Assembly: GCF_001669775.1 (NCBI RefSeq)
Contig: NZ_LXWK01000011.1
Coordinates: forward strand, 992,001-1,056,000
Length of the DNA: 64,000 bases
From: Rheinheimera sp. SA_1
Lineage (GTDB): Bacteria > Pseudomonadota > Gammaproteobacteria > Enterobacterales > Alteromonadaceae
Reading direction: 5' to 3'
Shown: one piece after another, positions 1-11,000 of the stretch
How the letters are laid out: the number at the start of each line of letters is the position of its first letter
Numbering within the stretch: position 1 is the first letter of the stretch
Notes under the pieces: model-generated
The model's database searches: none
What the model was told of the DNA's origin: nothing
The model's input: the letters and a program-made list of their open reading frames with translations, nothing else
Position numbers and translations under genes: made by a program

Positions 1-3000
1 AATTGTCGGAACACCAACTCTGAACCAGCAACCGGGGCAGCTGCCAGCAAAGTAGGTAGATCCTGTGCCGCTACTAAAGCAACAGATTCGATCCCAGCTG
101 TATCATTGGCCGTTAGCTGCGCTAACAGCAACTGATAACTTTCAGCCAGCCTAATGATTGTCTGTTCGGTAAACAAGTCCGTATCAAACGCCCAGTACAG
201 AGACAACGCCCCGTTTGTTTCCTCAATCATCAGGTGTAGGTCAAACTTGCTGTCCAGATGTTGTCGTTTGACCGGTTCAAGCTTCAAAGCTGGTAGTTCG
301 ATACTACCCAGATCGTTATTTTGTAGCACAAACATAATCTGAAACAATGGATTATGGCTGTTTGTTCGTGCGGGATTCAGCTCCTCCACTAACAGATCAA
401 ATGGCAAATCCTGATGCGTGAAAGCATCCAGAATCATTTTTTTATTTTGTTGCAGAAAATCGGTAAATGCCGGATCGCCATTCAAATCACTGCGTAACAC
501 GACGCTGTTGACAAAAAAGCCAATCAACGACTCTAAATCCTGATGCTCACGCCCTGAGACCGCAGTACCAATCACCACATCAGTTTGATTACTGTACCGA
601 CCAATCAAGATGGCAAATACCGATTGCAAATACATAAATAAGCTGACGTTGTGCTTGAGACATTGGGCTTGGATCTGCCCAGTCAGACCGACCTCTAACC
701 TTTGCTGCCAGGCTTTTCCACAAAAACGTCGCTGCGCTGGTCTGACTTTATCAAGCGGCAGATTATGCAACTGTGGCATAAATTGCAGCTGTTTGCGCCA
801 GAACTGCACACTGTCATTGACCTGAGCACCACTGAGCCAGTGGGTTTGCCATAATGCAAAATCGGCATACTGGACTGGCAAAGGTGCTAATGGTTGTATC
901 TGGTCACCGGCAAAGTGCTGGTACAGAGCGCCGAACTCTCGTAGCAGGATCCCCATCGACCAGCCATCCGAAATGACATGGTGCATATTAAACAGCAATA
1001 CTGAACACTGTTCAGCGCACCGAATCAATTTAAATCGAATCAGTAACTCGTGCTGCAAATCAAACACATGACGCGATTCCTGATCCAGCAACGACATAAT
1101 CCGTTGCTGCTGGCTCGTTTCGTCGTCGTGCCTCAAATCAAACTGCTCTAACGGCAAGGCCACCTGTGCCCGGATCAATTGCCACGGCTGCCCACCCTCC
1201 TCATAAAAACCGGTTCGAAGCGCTTCGTGCCTTTCCAGCAAAGCGTCCAGCGCCAGATACAGGGCTTGTTCATCAAGCTGGCCACGTATGGTAAAGCCCC
1301 CTGGCATATTGTATTCACTACTACCTTGACTGTAACGGTCAAGAAACCACAAGCGTCGTTGTGCGTACGATAATGGCAGTTGTTCTGGCCGATCCATCAC
1401 TTTCAAATCGATTGCAATGCGCCGGTGTGCCTGCATAATAAACGATGCCAAGGCCTCAATGGTCGGCTGTTCAAAGATGAGCCGCAATGGCAACTCAACC
1501 TGCCATGTCTGGCGTACCGCACTGATCAAACGAATAGCAATCAGAGAATGGCCACCAAGCTCAAAAAAGTTATCCTGTATCCCCACTTGCCCGACCTGAA
1601 GTAACTTCTGCCACAGTTGACAGAGCTGCTGTTGCATCGGGTCCCTCGGTGCGACATAACAGCGCTGGCTGGCAGCAGTTACGTCGAGTGATAGCAGCGC
1701 TTTTTGATCAACTTTACCATTGGCAGTTAGTGGCAATTGTTTTAGCATCACAACCGCTGTTGGGATCATGTAATCAGGTAACTCCCCAGCTAAGGCTGTT
1801 TTTACCGCAGAGTTGATATTTTGAGAGTTAATGTCATGTTGGCTGGCTATTGCCACAATAAAGGCCGCTAACTGACGATGCTCAGCATGCCCCACCACAA
1901 GCACTATCGCTTCCTCCACCCAAGCTAACTGATTTAAACGCGCTTCGATTTCACCAAGCTCAATACGAAATCCTCGCAGCTTCACCTGATGATCAACCCT
2001 ACCAATAAACTCGATAAGACCATCTGCTAAATAACGGCCAATATCCCCAGTTTTATATAAACGACCTAATCTATGGTGTTGGATAAACCGGGCTGACGTT
2101 TGTTGTTGATCACAACAATAACCACGGGCAACGCCCAATCCACCTATATACAATTCGCCACTGACGCCCGGTGGGACTAGTTGACCAACAGCGTTAAGAA
2201 TGTAAAACGCCTGCCCTGACATAGGCTTGCCATATGGAACGCTCTTTAAATGAGCAGGATCGGTCACTATCGGGTAATGGATCGACCAGATAGATCCTTC
2301 GGTCGCACCACCCAAACTATGTACCTGACTGTTGGGAAAAACTTGCCATAAGCGGCGAGGTAACGTCGGAGCAATCCAATCACCACTCATCCAGATATGC
2401 CGTAAGGCTGAAGTACAATTTCGCCCTAGTAATTCCAGTTGCTCAGCTAACATCGAAGCGGAAGCAGGTACTGAGTTCCACAGGCTAATTTGATGTTGTT
2501 CAATCAGTGCCAGCCAATGGGCCGGATCCGATGCCATAGCGGGCTCCGGGAAAACAACTGTTCCGCCGGCAGCCAACAACCCGAATAAATCATAAACAGA
2601 TAGATCAAAACTCAATGCAGAGACAGCTAATACCTTGTCATTGGCGGTGATCGCGAACCGCTGGTTCATATCGAGTAAGGTATTTACAACGGCATGGTGT
2701 TCGATTTCAACCCCTTTAGGTTCGCCGGTTGAGCCTGAAGTGAAAATAACATAAGCCAGATTCTCAGGTCGTTGCAACGGCTGGTAGCTCACTGCATCTG
2801 GTACCACGTCAGAGAGCTGCAACAGAGCCTGCTGGATGAGATCACTGATGTCTAATTGGTTGATCTCAGCAGACGGTAGTTGATCTTCAGGCCGGCATAC
2901 CAACACAAGTCGACTGCCTGATTTTTGGTAAATATGCTGACACCGTTGGGTTGGCCAATACACTTCCAGCGGCAGGTAAGCTGCACCTGCCATCATCACA

Positions 3001-6000
3001 GCCAGAGTTGCAATCAGTTGATAACGCCCTTTCGGGATCCGGACACAAATCAGTTGCTCTGGACAGACCGACTCAGCACGTAACTTCTGAGTAACCGCCA
3101 TCGCTGCCTGATACACTTGCGCATAGGTCAAACAGCCTTGCGCATCTATCAACGCCTGTTGTTGTGGCGCAGCAACGACCTGCCGAATAAAAAGCTGCTC
3201 GACAGTTTCTGTCGCACGTTGATCATGTAAATCAGGGTTAAACTCCTTGAGTAGCTGAATTTGCTGTGCGGCAGGTAACAGAGGCAGCGCCAGTATCAAC
3301 TGTTCGGGCTGCTCGGTCACAGCGGCTAACAGACAGGCAAAATGAGTCGTCATTTGTTCGATTGTCGACGCCTCAAAAATATCCGCGTTGTACTCCCAGG
3401 CAAAATTGAGCTGTTGTTCAATTTGGTCAACATGCAGAATCATGTCGAACTTGGACGTAACCTGCTGTGCCAAATAAGGTCGGATCGCCAAATCGCTGAG
3501 CTCAATGGCAGAGCGTTCATTGTTGTCCATCGATAACATGACTTGAAACAGCGGCGCATGACTGGCCGTTCGAACTGGGTCTAACGCTTTTAATACCTGC
3601 TGAAATGGGACATCTTGATGATGCAAAGCATCCAGAGTCACTTGTTTGACTTGTTGCAAATACTGGCTGAAAGTGAGCTGTCCATCACACTGAGTACGAA
3701 GTACCAGTGTATTCATGAAAAAACCAATCATTGATTGCAACGCCGGGGCCTGACGGTTCGCCACCGGAACACCGATAACTACATCCTGCTCATTGGAATA
3801 ACGCGACAACAACAACGAAAAAGCCGCATGTATTACCATAAACAAAGTAACATCTTGCCGCAGGGTTAAAGTTGTTAACCCTGCGATGACCGCCGGATCC
3901 ACCTTGAAACTGACTTTTCCGCCGCGGTAACTCTGTTGTGCAGGCCGTGGTTTGTCCGTAGGTAAACTGTGTACCTGGGGTAAATCACACAGTTGCCGCT
4001 GCCAGTAGAGCAGTTGGTGCGCATGTTTTTGTTGTGCGTTTGCGGATTGCGACCACTGCGCATAGTCCACGTAATGCAATGTCGGAGCAGCTAAGCCAGC
4101 AGGTAGTCCACTTAGCTGCGACTGATAAAGCGCAGCAAATTCCCGCACCAGCAATGCCACGGACCAGCCGTCACAGGCAATGTGGTGTACACTTAGCAGC
4201 AACACAGCATGCTCAGACGCTAATTTATACAACACTGCTCTGAGCATCAGATCCTCAGCCAGATTAAAACAAACAACACCGTGCTCAGCCAGCAAACGTT
4301 CGAGCCGATCCTTCTGTCCATTTGGCTCTGCAGATAGGTCTACTTGCTGCAATGCAACACACCGCCCCGGATTTACCCGTTGCTGTACGACACCATCTTG
4401 TTCAAAATAAGTTGTGCGTAATATTTCATGTCGTTCTACCAAAATGGTTAGTGCTGCAGCAGCAAGCTCAGGCCTGAACTCTCCGCACAGTTCAAGACTG
4501 AGATTGATATTATATTCAGGACTACCAGCTTGCATCCGATCAACAAACCACAGCTGCTCCTGTTGAGCGGACAAATTGTGATGCGCTTGCACACGAGGGA
4601 CGGCTTTAATTTCAATCGCGTCAGCGTCCCTTTGCCGTTCGCCGATATAATCAGCGAGCTCACGAATGCTGGAGTGGTTAAACATAGCGGCAACCGGTAT
4701 TTCATATCCTAAAAGGTAACGAATCTCGGCTAACAGCCGAACCGCTAATAATGAATGCCCGCCAGCACGGAAGAAATTAGCCGTCACACTCAACTTATCC
4801 GCGGTTACCTTCAGTAACTTCGCCCAGATCTGGACTAACTGCTGTTCTAGCTCGGATGCTGGCGCAACGTATTGTTGCTGCAGCGCCATGAAATCAGGGG
4901 CTGGTAGAGCATTGCGATCAATTTTTCCATTCACTGTCATCGGCAATTGTGGCAACGGAACTATTGCTGCTGGCATCATATAGTCTGGTAACCGAACCTG
5001 GAGTTCCTGCCGAACGAATTCCAGCAGCTCAGCAGATGTTGTACTGATATCTGGTACCCACACCACATAAGCGACAATTTGCAAAGTACCGTCGCTTGTA
5101 GCTCGGGTCACCACTACGTTCGAACTAATGACCGCAAGTTGATTCAATTGGGCCGAGATTTCGCCCAACTCAATTCGATATCCCCGGATCTTAACCTGTT
5201 CATCAGCACGTCCCATATACTCCAACTGACCATCAGCCATGTATCGCACTAAATCGCCTGTGCGGTACAAGCGCGCGTTAGGAGTTGCACTGAACGGGTC
5301 AGTTACAAAACGCTCAGCAGTTAAAGCTGGTCGATACAGATAACCCCGAGCCAGGCCAGCTCCGCCAATATACAATTCACCGACTGCAAACTCAGGCACC
5401 AGTTGCTGCTGCGCATCCAACAAGTAAAATGTCATGTCTGCCAGTTTCTGACCAATGACCGAACGACCTTGCTGATTTGGGTCAACCGGCCAATAGGTCG
5501 CATGCACTGTTGTTTCGGTAATACCGTACATGTTGACAAACCGTGTCAACGTCTCTGGGTACCGGCGATGCCAATTCTGCACCACAGAGGATTCAAAAGC
5601 CTCACCACCAAAAATGATGTAACGCAGCGTCAGCAAATTCTGCGCTGAAGTCAGTAAAGCATCACTAAGTGCCTTGAACGCACTGGGTGTCTGGTTAAGT
5701 ACAGTAACTTTTCGTTGCTGACACAGAGCTATCACCTGCTGAGTATCTCGCGTTAAGCCGGGTTCCGGCACCACCAAATGTCCACCATAAAACAAGGCTC
5801 CCCACAACTCCCACACAGTAAAATCGAAGCATATGGAATGGAACAGTAACCAGGTGTCCTGTTCACTAAAGTCAAACAAGGATTCAGTGCAACTGAATAA
5901 TCGGCGGACATTACGGTGGGTTTGCATCACTCCTTTGGGTTGCCCGGTAGAACCTGAAGTATAAATAAGATAAGCCAGATGATCCGGAGTCAGGGCCTGC

Positions 6001-8051
6001 GACGCCATGACAGTGGTCACAACAGCATTACTCCGCAATTCTTGACAACAATTGCCAAGCTGCACCATCAGCAGTTCAGCCTCTGTCAATGACTGCAACC
6101 TCGTGTGCAGAACCTGTTCGACCAGCAACAACCGCACTTGACTATCCTGCAACATATAGGCGATGCGATCATCCGGATGATCAGGCTCTAAAGGGACATA
6201 AGCCCCGCCCGCCTGCAAAATAGCGAGAATCGTTATGATTAGCTCAGCCGATTTTGGCAAACAAACCCCAACCAATACGTCCGGACCAACCCCCTTACTT
6301 TGCAGATAATGAGCCAGCAGTTCGACATGTTGTGCCAGCTCGGCATACGTCAGCGTCTGCTCTGCAAAACTCAGTGCTATCCGCTGCGGAAACAGTTTGG
6401 CAGCCTGCGCAAATTTACTGTGAATAAAACCATCATCATCATCTGGCAAACAGCTCTGCTGCACCGGATTATAGTGCTCCAGCAAACGTTGCTGCTCCTG
6501 CTCGCTCAACATCGGTAAATCAGTCAGCGCTGCCGCAGGATTGGCCAATACCGCAGTAAACAAGTTGCTCAGATGCTGATTGAATTGACCGACTCGTTCA
6601 GCACTAAATAGTTCGGTATTGTAAATCCAGTAAAATTGCAAACCATCATCGTTGAGGTTGATATAGATATCTAAATCGAATTTGGCCAGTCGCGCATCAT
6701 CCCTCACCAACGATAATTCAACCCCTGGTAACTGGAAACGCTGCTGCTGATTTGGTTGGAAAGTTGGCTCAGTAGTAAATGAAAACATAATTTGAAACAA
6801 TGGGGTAATTGCAGCATCCCGCGGTACCTGCAACCGCTCAACCAAAGCATCAAAAGGAATATCCTGATGATCTTGCGCGTCCAGATTAATCTGTCTGACA
6901 TGCTGTAACAACTCGGTAAAGGTGTTTTGCCGGTGCTGTGTTCTCAATACCAGTGTATTGGCAAAAAAACCAACCAGCGGCTCAAGTTCTTTTAGCCTTC
7001 GGTTCGCTATAGGAGTGCCCAGTAGTACATCCTGCCCAAAGCTGTGCCGTGATAACATCAGTGCCAACACTGCATGACAGAACATAAACGCCGTTACCTG
7101 TTGTCCTTTGGCAACATCCCGCAACAAACCGGCACTTTTCGCTGGTAACCCTCCCCGAACGACAGCAGCCTTATGAGTCATGCGTGCTGGTCTGGGATAA
7201 TCCAAAGGGATGCCATGAGTTAATGGTGCATCTGCGAGCTGTTGCGACCAGTAAGCGGTTTGTTGCATCAGCTCCTGCTCGTTCAGCCAGCGACGCTGCC
7301 ACAAAACGTAGTCAGCGTAACGAAATGGCAGTACCGGCAACGTGACGACTAACCCTGAGATTAGTTGCTGATAAATCTGACAAAATTCTCGCAACAGCAA
7401 TTCAAGCGACCAGCCATCGCAAGCGATATGATGGATATTCAGTAATAAAACACCATGAGAACGACCGTCTGCAAGTGCCGAGAGCTCAATACAAGTGGCT
7501 CGCAACATTAAATCATCGGCCAGATTAAAGCTACGATTCATCTCATCGCGCAACAGCTGCGATAAACGCTGCTCTTGGATGTCCGGCGACAGTTCGCTCA
7601 AATTACAGTGGCTTAACTGAAACACAAAACTATCCCGAACAAACTGTTCCGGCTCATCACCACGCCGATAGCCAGTTCGCAAGATGTCATGCCGCTTGAT
7701 TAACAACATCAATGCCTGCTCTGCCAGCCCGACATTTATCTGACCTGTGAAACGAACTGGCAGCGGATTGTTATACTCCGGACTGCCTTGCTGGATTTGA
7801 TCCACTAGCCACAAGCGTTGCTGGGCAAATGACAGCGGGAACACATTGTTTCCATCAGAATACGGTTGTAACTGCTCACGCTGCCGATTGCTGAGCCACT
7901 GGATGATTTCGGATTTTCGCTCTTGTAGCTCCGCACGAATTGCCGACGTCACCAATCCTGGCGGCGCATTGACTTTCAACTGACCGTCGCCGGCCAGTTG
8001 CAGGCTGATTTGTTGCGCTACACACCATCGTATAAAATCTTCAAGGTTCAC
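1..8051 (-). CDS. NRPS-C: TubC-C-A(Thr)-T-C-A(Cys-like)-T-C..., partial at left edge
   Basis: Non-ribosomal peptide synthetase, open from a GTG at 8051 to the window edge (about 2683 codons seen). The GTG overlaps the stop of NRPS-B (GTGA), so the two are translationally coupled. The N-terminus (about residues 1-55) resembles a TubC docking domain. C1 has HHIACDG near residue 210. A1 has the TSGSTG core near 697 and pocket residues D-F-W-N-I-G-M-V-H, the textbook Thr code. T1 has GGHS with its serine at codon 1100. C2 (HHIACDG near 1292) is an ordinary condensation domain, not a heterocyclization domain. A2 has pocket D-L-Y-N-W-S-L-I-W, one residue from the Cys code, and the LGGATE signature common in Cys-activating domains. 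T2 serine is at codon 2169. C3 has HHVISDG near 2360. The frame was checked at start, T1 and T2. At least one more module must lie to the left. Confidence 0.93.
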   Translation of the reverse strand, partial: MNLEDFIRWCVAQQISLQLAGDGQLKVNAPPGLVTSAIRAELQERKSEIIQWLSNRQREQLQPYSDGNNVFPLSFAQQRLWLVDQIQQGSPEYNNPLPVRFTGQINVGLAEQALMLLIKRHDILRTGYRRGDEPEQFVRDSFVFQLSHCNLSELSPDIQEQRLSQLLRDEMNRSFNLADDLMLRATCIELSALADGRSHGVLLLNIHHIACDGWSLELLLREFCQIYQQLISGLVVTLPVLPFRYADYVLWQRRWLNEQELMQQTAYWSQQLADAPLTHGIPLDYPRPARMTHKAAVVRGGLPAKSAGLLRDVAKGQQVTAFMFCHAVLALMLSRHSFGQDVLLGTPIANRRLKELEPLVGFFANTLVLRTQHRQNTFTELLQHVRQINLDAQDHQDIPFDALVERLQVPRDAAITPLFQIMFSFTTEPTFQPNQQQRFQLPGVELSLVRDDARLAKFDLDIYINLNDDGLQFYWIYNTELFSAERVGQFNQHLSNLFTAVLANPAAALTDLPMLSEQEQQRLLEHYNPVQQSCLPDDDDGFIHSKFAQAAKLFPQRIALSFAEQTLTYAELAQHVELLAHYLQSKGVGPDVLVGVCLPKSAELIITILAILQAGGAYVPLEPDHPDDRIAYMLQDSQVRLLLVEQVLHTRLQSLTEAELLMVQLGNCCQELRSNAVVTTVMASQALTPDHLAYLIYTSGSTGQPKGVMQTHRNVRRLFSCTESLFDFSEQDTWLLFHSICFDFTVWELWGALFYGGHLVVPEPGLTRDTQQVIALCQQRKVTVLNQTPSAFKALSDALLTSAQNLLTLRYIIFGGEAFESSVVQNWHRRYPETLTRFVNMYGITETTVHATYWPVDPNQQGRSVIGQKLADMTFYLLDAQQQLVPEFAVGELYIGGAGLARGYLYRPALTAERFVTDPFSATPNARLYRTGDLVRYMADGQLEYMGRADEQVKIRGYRIELGEISAQLNQLAVISSNVVVTRATSDGTLQIVAYVVWVPDISTTSAELLEFVRQELQVRLPDYMMPAAIVPLPQLPMTVNGKIDRNALPAPDFMALQQQYVAPASELEQQLVQIWAKLLKVTADKLSVTANFFRAGGHSLLAVRLLAEIRYLLGYEIPVAAMFNHSSIRELADYIGERQRDADAIEIKAVPRVQAHHNLSAQQEQLWFVDRMQAGSPEYNINLSLELCGEFRPELAAAALTILVERHEILRTTYFEQDGVVQQRVNPGRCVALQQVDLSAEPNGQKDRLERLLAEHGVVCFNLAEDLMLRAVLYKLASEHAVLLLSVHHIACDGWSVALLVREFAALYQSQLSGLPAGLAAPTLHYVDYAQWSQSANAQQKHAHQLLYWQRQLCDLPQVHSLPTDKPRPAQQSYRGGKVSFKVDPAVIAGLTTLTLRQDVTLFMVIHAAFSLLLSRYSNEQDVVIGVPVANRQAPALQSMIGFFMNTLVLRTQCDGQLTFSQYLQQVKQVTLDALHHQDVPFQQVLKALDPVRTASHAPLFQVMLSMDNNERSAIELSDLAIRPYLAQQVTSKFDMILHVDQIEQQLNFAWEYNADIFEASTIEQMTTHFACLLAAVTEQPEQLILALPLLPAAQQIQLLKEFNPDLHDQRATETVEQLFIRQVVAAPQQQALIDAQGCLTYAQVYQAAMAVTQKLRAESVCPEQLICVRIPKGRYQLIATLAVMMAGAAYLPLEVYWPTQRCQHIYQKSGSRLVLVCRPEDQLPSAEINQLDISDLIQQALLQLSDVVPDAVSYQPLQRPENLAYVIFTSGSTGEPKGVEIEHHAVVNTLLDMNQRFAITANDKVLAVSALSFDLSVYDLFGLLAAGGTVVFPEPAMASDPAHWLALIEQHQISLWNSVPASASMLAEQLELLGRNCTSALRHIWMSGDWIAPTLPRRLWQVFPNSQVHSLGGATEGSIWSIHYPIVTDPAHLKSVPYGKPMSGQAFYILNAVGQLVPPGVSGELYIGGLGVARGYCCDQQQTSARFIQHHRLGRLYKTGDIGRYLADGLIEFIGRVDHQVKLRGFRIELGEIEARLNQLAWVEEAIVLVVGHAEHRQLAAFIVAIASQHDINSQNINSAVKTALAGELPDYMIPTAVVMLKQLPLTANGKVDQKALLSLDVTAASQRCYVAPRDPMQQQLCQLWQKLLQVGQVGIQDNFFELGGHSLIAIRLISAVRQTWQVELPLRLIFEQPTIEALASFIMQAHRRIAIDLKVMDRPEQLPLSYAQRRLWFLDRYSQGSSEYNMPGGFTIRGQLDEQALYLALDALLERHEALRTGFYEEGGQPWQLIRAQVALPLEQFDLRHDDETSQQQRIMSLLDQESRHVFDLQHELLIRFKLIRCAEQCSVLLFNMHHVISDGWSMGILLREFGALYQHFAGDQIQPLAPLPVQYADFALWQTHWLSGAQVNDSVQFWRKQLQFMPQLHNLPLDKVRPAQRRFCGKAWQQRLEVGLTGQIQAQCLKHNVSLFMYLQSVFAILIGRYSNQTDVVIGTAVSGREHQDLESLIGFFVNSVVLRSDLNGDPAFTDFLQQNKKMILDAFTHQDLPFDLLVEELNPARTNSHNPLFQIMFVLQNNDLGSIELPALKLEPVKRQHLDSKFDLHLMIEETNGALSLYWAFDTDLFTEQTIIRLAESYQLLLAQLTANDTAGIESVALVAAQDLPTLLAAAPVAGSELVFRQ

Positions 8052-11000
8052 AGAATAAATTCCTCACTCTGGCCGACATCTGTCTGACTCAGCAGGTTAA
8101 ATGTGTCGCCGCCCGCAGGCAGCTGGCGTTGGTCGATAATGACAGCCAGCGACTCAATGTTGGCATGTTCAAAGACTTCGCGAATGGTTAATCTCAGCCC
8201 AAACTGCTCTTGTAAGGCAGCCAGTAAACGCGTCAGCAATATGGAGTGACCACCCAGATCAAAAAAGCTGCTTTGGCAGTTAATCTGTGCCGCAGGCACC
8301 GCCAGTAACTCTGCCCAAATCAACACTAATGCATGCTCGGTTTCAGATTGCGGCCCTCGAAAATTCTGACTAACTGCTAAATTCTGGCTGGATGGCAATG
8401 CTGCTTTATTCAGCTTGCCATTGAGCGTCAGCGGCAGTTTTTCCAGAACCATAAAGGCAGCCGGAATCATATAACTGGGCAGTTGTTGCGCTAAAAAAGT
8501 TTTGCATTGGTTAATTAACTCAGCCTCTGCAATAGGCCAGCTCGCCGGCTGAATATACGCAACCAATCGAGCGCCTTCCTGCGCAAGTTGCTCCAGCAAT
8601 ACAACACTAGTGCTCACTGAAGGATGTTTGCTCAACTGCATGGCAATTTCATCGGGTTCGATTCGGTGCCCGCGCAATTTTATTTGTGCATCAAGCCGGC
8701 CAAGAAACTGCAGCTGACCATCTTGCATCCACCGTACTTTGTCCCCGGTACGATACCAGCAACTCTGAGTATTCGGACATTGCACAAAACGCTGACGAGT
8801 CAACTCAGGCTGATTCAGATATCCTGCTGCCACACCAGGACCACCTATATATAACTCACCAGCAGCACCCGGCGGTAATAGCTGCGCATCCTGACCCAAC
8901 ACCTTTAACTGATAACCTGGTAAAGGTTTACCTAGAGGGATAGCGGCAACATGAGACTGGACTTGATATGAGGTCGCCCATACCGTCGTTTCTGTCGGTC
9001 CGTACATATTGTGAATTTGAGCAGATGTTAGCTGCAGCAACTGCTCAGCCAACATCGGTGGGAATACTTCCCCGCCAATATAAAGCTGTTGCAGACTTTG
9101 TAATTGGTGCTTTGCAGCAAGGCCACTCAGATGCATTTGAGCAAAAGACGGAGTACATTGCAGATGACTGACTCTGTTCGTGACTATTGCCTCTGCAACC
9201 GACTGCGATTGGTCCGGCGACCAGAGCACCAGGGTCAGGCCAAACGCCAAACTGCCAAAAATCTCCAGTACTGAGATATCAAATGCCACACCTGTTACCG
9301 CCAGCCAGGTGCCGCCACCTTGCAGCTGTGCAGCCATGGTCTGCAGAAAATGAACAGCGCTGTGATGACTAACCATCACTCCTTTCGGTTGCCCGGTAGA
9401 GCCCGAAGTATAAAGAATGTAGGCCAATGATTGGCCGTCGACGACAGGCATCTGTTGAGCAGCGCTCATAGCTACGCCACTGATAACTTGTTCGACAACC
9501 GCGTCATTCAGCGTCAGACTAACTTGACTATCCTGCCGCATATAATCAAGCCGGTGTTGCGGATAACCTGGCTCTAATGGTAGATAGCAGGCGCCGGCTT
9601 TTAATACTCCCAGCAGCGCAACAACCAGCCATTCGGTCCTACCCATTTCAACAGCGACTACCTGACCAGCGCTCACGCCTTGCGCCTGCAGATAGCAGGC
9701 AACCTGGTCTGACAAACCATCCAATTGTAAGTAAGTCAGCTGGCGGCCTTCACATTGCAAAGCTATCTTATCAGGTTGTCGTTGCACCGAATTTGTAAAC
9801 AATTGATGTAAAGTCTGTTCTTGGATCCCTTGAACTGCTTGCCTGTCAGCTGGTTTCAGCCCACCCCACTGCTGCAATAATGTCTCATCAGACGCTTGCA
9901 TCACAGGATAAACAGCCAAAGCGCGAGCCGGATCTGCCAATACCGCCTGCAACAACACTGCATAACTAGCTGCAAGCCGAGCCAAAGAAGACGCGTCAAA
10001 CAAGGCAGTACTGAAGTTCCAATCCAGCTGATAGCCATCGGCAGTTACAGTGATCGCCAGCTCCAAATCAGTTTTCACAGTTTTTGCTTTCAGACTGAGC
10101 TCGGCAAGTTGCAACCCGGAAAGGGACAGCTCGGCTTTACCGTGACTGTGAAACGAAAACATCAGTTGGAACAATGGAGAGTAAGCCAAATTACGTTCCG
10201 GCTGCACGCGTTCAACCACCATTTCAAATGGGACTTCCTGATGCTGAAATACATCCAGAACCATGGTTTTGGTTTCAGCTAGCAACTGACTGAAGGTGTG
10301 CCCCGCCTGCAGCCGACTGCGCATCACAACAGTATTAGCAAAATACCCCACCAACGGTTCAATTACCGATTGGTGCCGGTTTGCCACCGGACACCCAATC
10401 AGTACATCCTGCTCATCACTGTAGCGGGCTATCAGTAGCGCAAACACGGAATAACACAACATAAATGGCGTTACATCGAACTGTTGACAGCAATGATGGA
10501 TCTGAGAAACCACTTCTGCCGACAACTTCGTACTGACACAATCGCCGGTAAAACTTTGTTGTGGTGGTCGAGGACGGTCAGTACTGAGTCGGTGTATAGC
10601 CGGTGCCTCGGCCAGATGGGAGCGCCAGAATCCCAGCTGCTGTTCAAACAAGTCCTGATTTGCCTGTTGCCAATACGCATAATCAGAATACTGTACAGTC
10701 AGTGACGGTAAGGACAGCGGGTCACCTGCCAGCAAATCGCGATAACAACTGGCAAGCTCCTGCACTATGATCCCCAGTGACAAACCATCACAGGCAATAT
10801 GATGCACAATCAATAGCAGGACATGCCTTTGCTCAGCCAGTTTAACTAAGGTGACCCGGATCGGGATCTCCGTAGTCAGAACAAAAGGTAACAACTGCTC
10901 TGACACGAAAAGGTCTGCAAGTTGTTGCTCACTGGGTTGGTCACTCCAGTCCAGCTCACACATAGGCATCTGCGCCTGCGGCTGGATAATCTGACGGGTG

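Noticed and set aside
600-2750. Heterocyclization (Cy) domain before the Cys-like A domain
   Set aside because: The preceding domain has HHIACDG, the standard condensation motif, and no D-x-x-x-x-D-x-x-S motif was seen.
154-7000. Many short frames on both strands across the first 8 kb
   Set aside because: They are shadows of the long minus-strand NRPS-C frame, which is continuous from 8051 and shows correct motifs at every checked position.
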